From: Dipteronia dyeriana
Lineage: Eukaryota > Streptophyta > Magnoliopsida > Sapindales > Sapindaceae
NCBI GenBank assembly: GCA_032871835.1
Contig: CM065296.1
Location: 13,098,001-13,162,000 of the forward strand
DNA length: 64,000 bases
Direction: 5' to 3'
Part shown: positions 10,661 to 21,190 of the stretch, piece after piece
Numbering within the stretch: position 1 is the stretch's first letter
How the letters are laid out: each line of letters starts with the position of its first letter
The notes under the pieces: model-generated
What the model saw: only the letters and a program-made list of their open reading frames with translations
Told to the model about the DNA's origin: nothing
The model's database searches: none
Position numbers and translations under genes: made by a program

Positions 10661-12551
10661 AGGCATCTAAGTGATCATGAATGCAAAACGCAAACAAGCA
10701 CGCAACATAGAATAAGATGATCAACAAATTCTATGGAAACTAGAATTAATCAATGAGCACACAAAGTATATTTTTTTAGTTTATAATCCAAAAATGACAC
10801 CACACAAGATGATGCATGAGCATATGAAATGTATGGATTAGGTACACTCCATGAAGATCTAGACATAGACAATAAAGTTCACAAAACAAGATTGTCTAGA
10901 TCTTATGCATGAATAAAAATCTAGAGCATGCCAAATTTCCAAACACATACTTTAAACCTAAATTTCATTCATGTTACTAAAGCTTGAAATAAACATGTTC
11001 ATGAAGTACATATTCAAGACTTTAGTAATAACACAAAAATGCTAGAAACACAAGATATGATCAATCAAATCTCTAGCAATCATTTAGAGCATATATTCAC
11101 AAAAATAGTCAATTAAACTCTAATAGACTCTAAATATAAAATCAAATGTGATAATCCAAGATCTATTCAACAAATGAGTTCTAGCACATGATAAGACTAT
11201 TAATCATGAAAATAAAGTCAATCAAAGCACAAATAATCCTAGATAAGATGCTAGCACAATACAACTCACAATCATGTGAAAACCTAGGTTTGATTGAAAC
11301 CTAACTCACAATCAAGTTTCTAATTAAGCACAACTAGCATTTAATTGAAGGTCTATCACTCATAAACATATGTTCAAGTCAAATACACACAAGTAGGAAG
11401 AAGACCCAAGGTATTTGAACATTAGAATCAAGGAAATCAAAAGATAAACAAATACCTTGACAATTTCGAGTACAGTCACGAAAATGGTGTAATCCACCAT
11501 AAAAATTGAACAAATGACTTCAAGGTTGTTTTGAGATGATAGAGGACTTCAATACAAAACTTCTCCAACTTGAATCAATCAAATCGGATAAGAAATGAGA
11601 GAGATATGGTGATTCAAAGTTGAGAGAAAAAACCTGGAAATTTTCTGCACTACATTTTCTTCTTCCTTAAATTCAAATGAGAGAGAGAAGAGATATATAA
11701 AGGAGAGGGAAGAGATTTATGTGAAAAGACCAAAGCTAACCCTTCAAGATGCTTCCCTGAGATGGCACGTAGTCATCTCAGGGCAGCAAGGGGTTGCAGC
11801 CGTGATGGCTACGCGTCATCTCGGGCTTGAACCTCTTGTTGGCCTTTCGGCCATGGTACAACTCCCACGTGCTTCCCTCGCGTTCTTCTACCGTTCTCCG
11901 GACTCCGAGCTCGGAATTTCAATCCGTTTGTGGATTACAAACTGTAACTCTCTCATGGACATGGAAATATAAGATACTCAACCCATAAAATAATAATTCG
12001 ACTCGATATATGAAGATGAAGATAATGTACGCAACATGACTGGAAAATACTTAACTTTTGACTTGGAACTTGAAATCAATAGTATGAGTAACCGAAATGA
12101 CCGGAACTCAATCAAGAATGATTTAAGACTAAATTCAATTTCAATATCTATGTTATACAAATATATACACACATAAACACAATTCACACTAGAATGCAAA
12201 CTACATAGAGATAGTTTCCAATCATGCATTTTCCAAAACATGTTATTTTCATACTAATGCATGAGCATTCATCTTCAAGTGTATGAATATGTTATACAAG
12301 GTGCACAACGATGCAGGGATACATATATATGATTTGTGTGTGTGTGCCTAAGCCTTGAAAGAGAAAAGAAAGGTCTTAATATACCTTTGTAGAATCATGA
12401 AGCACTTTTCCCTTTGAAGACTTGAACTTGCTTGAATATTTGTCATTTCCTCTTTGAAGCTTGAATCATCATGAATCCTAGATAACTAAATAATACAAAG
12501 GAAATGTTGTTTTGATATAGAATAATGCCAACAAAACTCACAGACCTAACA

Positions 12552-12948
12552 TAGGAACCCTTCCTGTTTGATAATTCTGTTCTTCTTGGAATTCCTTTTT
12601 GATATGGATATCTTCGTGTATTTTAATGACTTGATTCGTGTGAGCTACGGGCTGAGTTTTTTATTCAGTTTTCTTCATGTTTGTCCTGAGTAGAAAACGA
12701 TACCAGTTGGGCCCGAGTGACATCATCTGATTCCGAGTAGACAATATCATCAATTAACCCCGAGTATGTTTAACTGACCCCGAGTAGTACATGGCGCCAG
12801 TTAACCCCGAGCAGATCTTGTTCAATACTTATTTATTCAGGCTTCTCTTCTTTGGTGATGCCTTGCAGGATGCCTATTCGGACGTCCACCTGGTAAATTT
12901 ATCCTCTTTGTTAATGACGTGTATATCTGATAAAATTTACATACGACC
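12552..12948 (-). repeat. Element B 3' LTR, inner part
   Basis: Continues the LTR after the second TAGGA copy and aligns with 23590-23979. It contains several CCCGAGTAG-like phrases shared by both LTRs. It ends ACATACGAC, where the 5' LTR copy ends ACATACGACA. Confidence 0.9.
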
Positions 12949-12998
12949 TTAAAATATTTTTGCCGAATAGAATTTTGTTTCGGACAAAAGTATTTTAA
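12949..12998. other. Inverted repeat next to element B 3' LTR
   Basis: TTAAAATATTTTTG-CCGAA is followed, after a short loop, by TTCGG-ACAAAAGTATTTTAA, making a long imperfect stem. It lies where the polypurine tract of this minus-strand element should be, and no good purine tract is visible there. It could form a hairpin in the transcript 3' end. The function is unknown. Confidence 0.65.
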
Positions 12999-13720
12999 TC
13001 AATTCAATTTTTATTTATGTGCCAGACTAAATGTCTTATCATAATGGCGTGTCTTAATGGTGACCCTGTAAATCCGATTTGCCCCATCACACGGGATCTT
13101 CAATGATGGCGACGTTTTGGAATTCTGACGGTGAAAGCCTGTTCTTTTCTTGACACGTGTCCTATGCCACTTTATTTTTCGATTCCATTGATTAGAAACG
13201 ACCTTCGCGTCTCCCCGTGCACCGCCTACGTCATCAAATCTCATCATAGATTTTTCCCGCCTTGAGACAATAAGGTTTCGTGCTATCACCCCTTTAAATT
13301 CTTCACTGAAGGGTTATGCTGGTTCATTCTAAAAAACTTGAAAACTTGAAAACCAGAAAATTCTTTGCCCGTCCAGATTTCTTCGCAGTAAATCGCCATT
13401 TCTCCGTAGAAGATTTTACGTTTCAAATTTCTTCATTCAAGGTTAGTGTTAAAGAATCCGTCCTCTCGTCAACAACTTTTTACTATCGCTTTCGAAGCGC
13501 TCGATCGTGGGGATTTCTAGCTGGTTTCCTACGTTCGAAGATTATTGGGGGAAATCCCCACTGATGAACCTCTATTTTTAGAAGTTGACATTTCTGGGCT
13601 TTACCCTGACGTCTAATTTTCTTTATCCAGTTCTTCATCTAGTTCTGAATCTGATGTTTCTAATCATAGGGTACCTCTGTGAAGGATATGAAAACATCAA
13701 AGCAGAAGTGAAGTCCATAA
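12999..13720. other. Region between element B 3' LTR and its antisense gene
   Basis: Probably the promoter and 5' untranslated part of the plus-strand extra gene. A TTTAAAT box lies near 13293, followed by pyrimidine-rich sequence. A possible splice acceptor TCTAATCATAG lies at about 13656-13668 before GGTACCTC. Short open frames here (13011-13289 minus, 13316-13564 plus) show no known domain. Confidence 0.4.
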
Positions 13721-14480
13721 GCATGGCTCGGGCGACATTCAGATCATGGAGCAGACTGTTAACGAGAATGACGTTGAAGAGGCATTCATAGTATCTCGTC
13801 TTACTTTCTTTACCGATTACCAGAGTGGATTTGACACCGAGTCGAATGTGGTCAGGGCGGATGAGATCGAGAAGTATCGTGCCCGATTCAATTTGGATGA
13901 CTTGGTTATTCTAGTTCCCGCTGGTGATAGAGCTGCGTGGAGTTCTCCCCCGGGCATGGTGGCCATCTATGGATCCATGCTCTACTGCGGCGTCACACTT
14001 CCTCTTCAGCCGTTCATTGCTTGGTTTTTGGCTAAAGCAGGGATCGCCCCGGCTCAACTGACCCTGATCAGTTACAAGATCCTGATGTGCATGTGGCACA
14101 TGTACAACCGGATGAACATTTCGCTGCCATCCCAGAGTGAGATCAGACATTTCTTCACGTTGAGGCAGTCTGGGAAGACATGGACCTATTTTCTCATGTC
14201 TAATCCGCCCGACTGCTGGGTCCCTGAGGGGACAAAGGTGAATTAGGACCTCAAAACCTCTGATGATCCCAAAAAGAGGGGGTTTTGTATGAGGATTCCC
14301 TTCATCCAACAAGTTCTGGAAGAAAAGTTGGTTTTTCACTGAAGGGAATCTGGGTCTTGAAGTCACCCTCTCGGCTGGGGAAACTCGAATGGTGCTGAAA
14401 GTTCCCCCTTTCTTCTCTTCTCCCGAGTTTTGGAACAAGAAGAAGCTTAAATTTAGCGAAGCTGAGCTGACTTGACTTTG
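13721..14480 (+). pseudogene. Element B antisense extra gene, Transposase_28-like part
   Basis: A plus-strand gene opposite to the pol of B. The open part 13746-14246 gives about 166 residues of the putative gypsy-type transposon (Transposase_28, PF04195) pattern. It shows a region starting YRARFNLDDLVILVPAGDR, then PPGMVAIYGSMLYCGVTLPL with the hydrophobic QPFIAWFLAKAGIAPAQLTL, and later EIRHFFTLRQS and CWVPEGTK. The true reading extends upstream of the ATG at 13746. After the stop at 14244 the reading continues in other frames to about 14480 (RMVLKVPPFF and FWNKKKLKFSE), so it is frameshifted. Such extra genes are known in plant Tat-lineage gypsy elements. What they do for the element is not established. 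Confidence 0.78.
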
Positions 14481-16300
14481 ATCGGGTAGCAGTTCACACG
14501 CTGGAGAATAGGAGTAGCTCTTACCTTTTCAACGAGGCGAAGATGATAGAGCTCGGCTTCTTCAGCTTAATTTTGGCTTACTGCAGGCGATGTAAGTGAT
14601 CTTTGTAACCCTTTTTTTTATTGTTTATTTGCTTTTTGTATTCTGACGCGGTCCCTTTTTTTTTTCTAAGTATACGACACGTACATAGTCTGCGACCTCC
14701 AAGCTCGCCAAGTGAAGTCGATTCTTCAAGCGAGCCGAAAAGATGCTTCTCATTAGAGCAATGATGGTATTTCCCCGCCTATGTCTGATGAGGAAACCTA
14801 TGTAGCCGAGGAACAAGTCTCCAAATATGTCCCTATGGACGTTGTTCAGCCGGCCGCTGGGGAGACTAGTGGTTCGAGTGGCCCGATAGATACTCAACTA
14901 CCTGATGATGGGGAGAGGCAGAGTGAGGGTCTTTGTGAAGGACCTGCTGTACGGTCAGACGCCGGTGATGGAGGTAATACCTCTGCGGGACAAGTACTTT
15001 CAGGTCCTGAATTTTTTAAATCTTTCCTAGATGATGCTCAGGAAGATCCTGCAGCTGATCTCAGTTTCCACCATTCTCGGGTTGAGAAGCGAAAAGTTGT
15101 CAGCTCTCCAACTCACCCTCTTAAGGTCCCTCGAGTGGTCTCATTCATCAACTCCAGCGATGAAGATACTGTGGCTGATATTCCTTAGAGCGTTGATGTG
15201 GGAGCATCGGTGGATGCAGAGACTTCAGAGCCAAATAGGGGTTCCCCTCCCCCCGAGGTTGAAGATCAAGAGGGCTGAACCCTCTGGGGTTTCTTCATAT
15301 CCTTCTTCGTAGGATATGCTGCGGGAGATGTCATCCGGTCGGGCTTTTATCTGTGAAGACAGCTGGAGTTGTTTTTGGGATGGCTCCCTGACAGACCGTC
15401 TTCAGAACGTTTTTAACGGTGCATCTTATGTAAGTTATCCTTAACTTCTTCAATTGTTTTGCTCGTTTTGCTTGCTAGATTTTTAATTAAACTTCTTTGT
15501 AGATGGTGGCCGAGTTCGCTGAGCTGGTTCAGACACAACAACATCAAGCTAATAGAATAAGGCGTCTCGAGGCTCAGCTGAAGGAAAGTGATGATAGCCA
15601 TGCTCGGGTTGAAGCGGCTTATGAAAAAGAGGTGGGCTCTGCCCAAGTGTTCACCGACCACTTATTGGCGAAGCTTCACCGACCACTTATTGGCGAAGCA
15701 GGTTGAGGCCGATGAGAAAGCTTCTTTGGCAGATGAGAAGTTATCTTCACTTCAAAATTTGTTATCCTCTACCCAAGAATCAGTACTTAAAGCCGAACAG
15801 GATGTGGAGTAGTCTAAGTCGGCATATGAGCAGAAAATCGAAGACTTGGAACGCCAGACTCTGACGGTCGAGTCCCTATCTAAGGAGGTCAGGCTGGGAC
15901 TCGAAATGCAAGGGGTAGATCATTTCAAGAGATCCCCTGCCTATGATTCCCTTCTCCTTCTGGAGTTTTAGCGTGGGTTGGTTTCAGCTGGCGAGTTTTT
16001 CAAGGTTAAGAATCGGGCAACTGAGAAAGCCCGAGCCAATTGGAAGCTGTTGATCAAAAATCATGTGGATCGTTCCTTGGGAATCTTTTCGGACTTAGAT
16101 AAAGGAGTGGAGAGCTTACTGCCGTAGCCGAGGGAAAGAGCCTCATCCTATGCTTGGAGGTTCCATCCGAGCACTCCATCTCGACTTTTTACTCTAGTCA
16201 GGAGTCGGTCGTGGAGGGTATGGTCCCTGATGTTGGACCGATCCCAGGAGAAGATTACAGCCATGGATGGACGATTTGGTCGACACAATTGCTTGGCCTT
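14481..16300 (+). pseudogene. Element B antisense extra gene, linker and coiled-coil part
   Basis: Downstream exons of the same plus-strand gene. 14781-15188 is an open hydrophilic, acidic linker with Ser/Gly/Asp-rich composition and a basic KRKVV patch. From 15503 a heptad-rich segment (VQTQQHQANRIRRLEAQLKE) begins a coiled coil that continues to about 16130. At 15650-15699 an exact 25-bp tandem duplication shifts the frame, and the second frame continues the coiled coil (VEADEKASLADEKLSSLQ). TAG stops lie near 15810 and 15970. Intron-like gaps lie near 14600-14770 and 15300-15500, the latter ending in a pyrimidine stretch and TGTAG before ATGGTGGCC. The architecture matches the antisense gene of element A. 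Confidence 0.68.
15650..15699. repeat. Exact 25-bp tandem duplication in coding sequence
   Basis: The unit TTCACCGACCACTTATTGGC plus GAAGC occurs twice in a row (15650-15674 and 15675-15699) without a mismatch. Because 25 is not a multiple of three it shifts the coiled-coil reading frame. The perfect identity suggests a recent event. Confidence 0.95.
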
Positions 16301-17372
16301 CCAATGAAAGTCTGCTCCTCGAGTATGAGATGGTGCCCGACCCGAGTATTGGCAAGAGTTCAAAATCCTCACAACCTTGATTTTTGTAGAATTTTCATAA
16401 GTTTTTTGTAGAAACTCTTTAACAATTCTTTGTAACAATTCTTTTGTAAAGAATTCTTTGTAACAATTTTTTTTTGTAACGATTCTTTGGAGAGATTAAT
16501 AAAATCCCGAGTTTAGCTTCTGATTTCATTGCTCACGAAATTTCTTCAACTTGACTCTATTGTTGCCGAGTATCTTATTAAACCAACTATTTCTGTTTGG
16601 GTAACTTAACCGAGTATCTTATTAAATTGGTTTCGTTCCCTGAATAATTTTTAACGCCAAGTATCTTATTAAACTGGATATTGTAATCTTCATGCAAAGT
16701 ATCTTATTAAACTGACTAACTCTGATATTCGGGTAACTTCACCGAGTATCTTATTAAACCGGTTGTCAGCCGAATAATTTTAATGCCAAGTATCTTATTA
16801 AACTAGCTCTTGCAATCTTTATGCCAACTATCTTATTAAACTGGCTAGTATTATTAACCGAGTCATCTTAAAACAGACAAGTAGGTTTATACTTGTGTTT
16901 CATACACGGTTGCTACCCGAACATTACATCAAGGCTCACCATGATCATATGTTCGAGTCCTTACGCATTACTGAGGACGTCTCCCTAGTTTTTATGCGGA
17001 AGGATTTGCCGAATCGTTAAGCTTTTTGAATTTCTTAACATAGCTATGCATTTCACCGGAAATTTTCGATAGCGTCCCGAGCTGGTGCATCGGGTTTGCC
17101 TTTTTACTAAGGTTAATTTACTTTGCTCGGCTGGCATGCTCCTTCGAGCTTTTACTCCCATTCGGGAATTAATGGTCCCGAGTATTCTATTTTCATGTTC
17201 TTATTATCATGCTTGTCTTCCATATGTTCTTATTATCATATGCTTTCTTTCGGAAATCCCGAGTTTGATGCTTTATCTTTCGGAAATCCTGAGTTTGATT
17301 TTTATTCATAACTGCAAAATCAACAGTTTTAAATTTCACAGCTAATATCTAACCTAACTAAAACTGTCTTGA
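16300..17372. other. Intergenic spacer between convergent genes of element B
   Basis: Apart from the minisatellite, this holds T-rich sequence after the extra gene. A repeated TTCTTTGTAACAATT phrase at 16410-16480 may be its termination region. A duplicated CGGAAATCC-GAGTTTGAT phrase lies near 17250-17300. No gene is supported. Confidence 0.55.
16571..16845. repeat. Minisatellite with 129-bp three-unit higher-order period
   Basis: TATCTTATTAAA occurs seven times, at 16571, 16615, 16662, 16700, 16747, 16791 and 16829. The spacings are 44, 47, 38, 47, 44 and 38, so each set of three sums to 129 bp. Flanking words such as GGGTAACTT and GAATAATTTTAA recur once per 129 bp. It lies between the 3' end of the plus-strand extra gene and the 3' end of minus-strand pol. 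Confidence 0.88.
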
Positions 17373-18680
17373 CTAGAAAAAAGAACAAAAAATAATTGAA
17401 GGATAGAAAATCTTCATATATTGGGCATTGCATGGTCGGGGTAAAACCCCTCCATTGGGTCATGCAATCTAATATGCTCCATGACCAGCTATTCATTCGA
17501 TTTTATATGGGCCTTCCCACTTATCAGCCTGAGAGCCTGCAACTTTATTTTTTATGTTCAACGACACCTTACTGAGTACCAGGTCTCCTAGTTGGAATTT
17601 CCTGATCCGAACATTAGAGTTGTAGTGGCGGGCTACTCTTTGCTGATATGCCATATTTCATATTCGGGACTTCTCCCTTTTTTCTTCTAGCTCATCTAGA
17701 TTTTGTAATAGCATATCAACATTCTATTCTTCATTATATGGCCTGACCCGGGGTGATGCATATGACGTTTCTATGGGGATAAAAACTTCTGTTCCAAACG
17801 TTAAAGTGAATGGAGTCTCTCCTGTTGATGTTCTTGCTGTTGTCCGGTATGCTCATAATACTTCGGGAAGCTTTTCAACCAAACTTCCTTTCTTGGCATC
17901 TAGCTTTGCTTTGATTGTGTGATTGATGATTTTGTTCACTACTTCGACTTGCCCATTTGTTTAAGGGTGGGCAGGTGTGACATAGTAATTGGCAATCTGG
18001 TACTCTTTACATAGCTCTCTGAATTTTAGGTTATCGAACTGGGTGTCGTTGTCAGTAATTACAGTGTTTGGGACTCCAAACCTATAAAGTATATTCCTTT
18101 TTACGAAATTTATGGTGTTTGCTTCTGTGATATTCACCAATGCTTCAGCTTCTGCTCATTTTGTGAAATAGTTAATGACTACTATGGCATACTTCTCTCC
18201 ACCCCCTGTCCCGGCTGGCATTGGGTCGATTAAATCCAACCCCCACATGGAAAATGGCCATGGGGATGTGAGGTTTCTGAGCTGTTCAGAGGGTTGTCAG
18301 ATATCATTAGCAATCCTTTGGCAAGTATTGCAACTCTCTGAACATCACTGTGTATCTGAGAATAGAGTAGGCCAATAATAACCTTGTCTGAGTACCTTGT
18401 ATGCTAAACTTTTACCCCCAGTGTGGTTTCCGTAAAATCCTCCATGGATTTCCTGTAATATCCGATATGGATCCTTTTCTGACACACATCTTTGGAGTGT
18501 TCGGGAATACCCCCTTCTGTATAGTTCTCCTCCAACCAATGTATACCTTGCTGATCTATACCTGATACATTTTGCTTGTAAGGGATCTTTAGGGAGCACG
18601 CATTCTTCTAGGAACCATTTTAGCTGAGTCATCCAACCATCTGGCGGTGTTCGGATTTTTGAAATTTCTAAGTTTCTTAA
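17373..18680 (-). pseudogene. Element B integrase
   Basis: Joins element DNA to the host genome. The N-terminal HHCC zinc-binding domain lies in the open part 18345-18632 (EIHGGFYGNHTGGKSLAYKV, then QGYYWPT). The core follows at lower coordinates: GLDLIDPMPAGTGGGEKYA with the first catalytic Asp (about 18170-18230), an in-frame TGA in place of the usual Trp after INYFTK, then VITDNDTQFDN with the second Asp (about 18010-18060), and further down the GQVE motif with the Glu. The C-terminal part ends near the MKIFYP motif at 17400-17420, and the reading closes at a TAG at 17373-17375. At least four stops interrupt it. Confidence 0.82.
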
Positions 18681-18833
18681 TTTAGCTGTGCTCGGTTTGA
18701 GAAGATGTTTAACCAGAATAGTCTTTGGCCTGATTGTGGTTGTTGCTGACGCTAGTTTGAATAATGCGTCTGCCTTTTCATTCTCCTCCCTAGGGATCTG
18801 GGCAATATTATATTCTTTGAATTTCTGGAGGAG

Positions 18834-19193
18834 CTATTTTGCAATGTCACGGTAGGCTTTCATGCCTTCATCCTTGGCTTGGTACTCATCCAGGACTTGG
18901 TTGACAACTACCAGTGAATCATTGAGTATCTCGACTTCATCTGCCCCGAGAGCTATGCAGACTCTGAGTCCAGCTAGTAGCGCTTCGTACTTGGCTTGAT
19001 TGTTGGTTGCTTTGAAATCAAACCTTACGGCACATTCGACATCATCTCCTTCTAGAGTGCATACTACGATTCCTGCCCCGCTGCCATGAGTGTTTGAAGA
19101 GCCATCAACATACAATTTCCATGGGAAATTTTTTCCCAACATCCTTTTTGCTTCCAGGTTTGGCTCTGTGAACTCTGCTATAAAATCTGCCAC
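18834..19193 (-). CDS. Element B extra RNase H domain (part of pol)
   Basis: An open stretch of 119 residues reading WKLYVDGSSNTHGSGAGIVV, then ATNNQAKYEALLAGLRV and a DSLVVVNQV motif. The DG, E and D positions of an RNase H fold are all visible. It lies downstream of the RT-linked RNase H remnant and upstream of integrase. This is where Tat-lineage plant gypsy elements carry an additional archaeal-type RNase H. It would be a domain of the polyprotein, not a separate gene, and it ends at an in-frame stop here. Confidence 0.8.
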   Translation of the reverse strand: MADFIAEFTEPNLEAKRMLGKNFPWKLYVDGSSNTHGSGAGIVVCTLEGDDVECAVRFDFKATNNQAKYEALLAGLRVCIALGADEVEILNDSLVVVNQVLDEYQAKDEGMKAYRDIAK

Positions 19194-19325
19194 TGCTTGC
19201 CCTTTGAGGGATGTCCTGAGGACGTAGTGGATATCAAATTCACTTAGCTCGATAGCCCATTTGGTCAGTCTTCTTGAAATCTCTGGCTTCCGTAGAATTT
19301 ACTTAAATGGGCAGTCAGTGAGTAC

Positions 19326-20603
19326 CTAGATTGTATGTGCCTGAAAATATGGCCTTAGCTTCCTTGCTGCTGAAACCAATGCTAGGGCCATTTTTTCTGC
19401 TTGTGAATACCTAGTCTCAGCTGGTAAAAGTGCCTTGTTGGTATAATAAACTGGCTTCTGTACTCCATCCTCTGTTCTGACTAGGACCGACCTTGTTGCT
19501 AGTTCTGTAATCGATAAATACAAATGGAATATCTCTCCCATCTGTGGTTTTGAAAGGATGGGAGCCTGCCCTAGGTATTCTTTGATTTTTAAGAATGCCT
19601 GCTCGCACTCTTCGTTCCATTTGAGTTCTTTTCCTTTTTTGATTACTTTGAAAAAGGGTGCCCATCTGTCCGTATCCTTTGAGATGAATCTTCCCAAGGA
19701 AGCTAAACATCCTGTTAAGCGCTGTACTTCTTTTAATGTCCTTGGTGAGGTCATTCTCTGTAGGGTTTGGATCTTTTCAGGATTGACTTCAATTCCTCTT
19801 TTGTGAACTTGAAAACCCAGAAATCTCCCTAAAGGAACTCTGAATAAACACTTGTTCGGATTTAGCTTTATTTGGTATCTTCTCAAAACATCAAATGTCT
19901 CTCGTAGGCCTGAGGTATGCTTGTTTGCCGAGATGCTCTTGGTCAACATGTCATCAATGTACACTTCCATGTTCCTTCCTATTTGCCATGCAAAGATTCT
20001 GTTGACCAGCCTTTGATAGGTTGCCCTTGCATTTTTTAATCCGAAGGGCATCACTTTGTAACAGTATAAACCCTGATCAGTTGTGAATGCTGTCTTTTCT
20101 TCGCCAGTCTTGTTCATCCAGATTTGGTTATATCCCGAGTAGGCATCCATGAAACTGAGCAACTCATGGCATGACGTAGCGTCCACCAACTGATCTATCC
20201 TCAGAAGTGGAAAACTGTCTTTTAGACATACTTTGTTCTGATCTGTGAAATCTACGCACATTCTCCATTGTTCATTCTTCTTTTGGACGAGGACTACATT
20301 AGCTACCCATTGAGGGTCGTTGACCTCTCTAATCGACCCTGCAATGAGTAACTTCTCTACTTTCTGTTTGATTGCCTAACTTCTCTCGAGATTGAATGAT
20401 CTTCTCTTTTGTATCACCGGTTTTGCATTCAGGTCTACTGTGAGATGGTGAGATTTTATTAAGGTATCTATCCCGACCATGTCTTCATGACTCCAAGCGA
20501 GCAAATCCCTGTATTCTTTGAGTAGATCAACGAGGCTTTGTTTGAATTTTCCTTCCAAGTTGGCCCCGATCTTGATCCTCTTATCTGGTTCATATTCTTT
20601 CAA
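19326..20603 (-). pseudogene. Element B reverse transcriptase with RT-linked RNase H
   Basis: The best preserved coding block of B. 20376-20603 is the linker (DLLAWSHEDMVGID), ending in a TAG. RT follows: QWRMCVDFTDQNKVCLKDSF (about 20220-20270), ELLSFMDAYSGYNQI (about 20130-20160), KVMPFGLKNARATYQ (about 20030-20060), the catalytic YIDDM (about 19970) and LGRFLGFQVHKRG (about 19800-19830). The connection and RNase H-like tail run to 19326 (RYSQAEKMALALVSAARKL). The 311-residue open frame 19326-20261 has all expected RT motifs. Only flanking stops prevent a full polyprotein. Confidence 0.9.
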
Positions 20604-20698
20604 GATAATTTCTTCAACCTGTTCAGTTTTGGATTCATTCGGCTCTTCCCTTGGATCGAATTCGAATGACAGTGGCTCTTTGTTCTGACTTGGCTATG

Positions 20699-21190
20699 TT
20701 ATAGTGCAAACATGTTCATCATTCTTGTCTTTGTATACTGACAGGTTAGCTCTTCAGGCCATCTTTTGGGATCCTTTGACAACCCGACCCCCTGTTCGGT
20801 CGGGAACTTGATCATTAAGGCATAAGTGGCTGTTACGACCTTAGTTTTATTTAAGACTGGCCGACCCAACAACGCATTATACGGCCAATTGTCTAAGTCT
20901 ACTACCATAAAGTCGAGCAATACAGTTCTCTGACAAGGTGCCACTCCGATCTTCACAGGTAGCTTTACCGTCCCGAGTGACCTGACCTCAATTCCTCCGA
21001 ATCCTGAGTGGGGTATGGAAAGGTTGTAGATCATTTTGGTCCAACCTGAGTTGATCATAGACGGCTATATTGAGAATGTCTGCCAAACTTCCATTATCTA
21101 TCAAGATTATCCTAACTTTCCGGTGACCAATCCAAGCACTTATGACCAGAACGTCATTTGGCCAACATCAACGCCATGTGAGTCAGCTTC
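20699..21190 (-). pseudogene. Element B protease
   Basis: Aspartic protease that would process the polyprotein. In minus orientation the region reads NDVLVISAWIGHRKVRIIL, then IDNGSLADIL with the catalytic Asp codon near 21098. The VKLPVKIG strand and the C-terminal FMVVDLDNWPYNALLGRPVL signature follow in the open part 20699-21058. The active-site loop is in a different frame from the C-terminal half. Unlike element I, the DNGS triad is intact. Confidence 0.8.

Larger units (their letters stand above)
9721..12551 (-). mobile_element. Element D: SIRE/Maximus-like solo LTR
   Basis: A 2.83-kb unit that starts TGAAAGAATG and ends GACCTAACA. It is flanked by TAGGA on both sides (9716-9720 and 12552-12556), a perfect 5-bp target duplication. 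It holds no pol-like coding and no internal region, so it is best read as a solo LTR left after LTR-LTR recombination. It shares the layout of the LTR at 60306-62522: a CCTAGAG-G-rich start, a stretch near ACGTGGTAAACC and ATCCACGGG, a TATATAAAG block at about 11693, and GTGTGTG near the end. The orientation is inferred from that relative, which has a visible purine tract. Confidence 0.82.

Noticed and set aside
11721..11972. 83-codon open frame in a GC-richer stretch of solo LTR D
   Set aside because: No known domain, inside an LTR, and not conserved as a frame in the related J LTR. The stretch has internal duplications of a GTCATCTC phrase.
13911..14438. 175-codon open frame on minus
   Set aside because: Opposite strand of the Transposase_28-like coding region, with no domain of its own.
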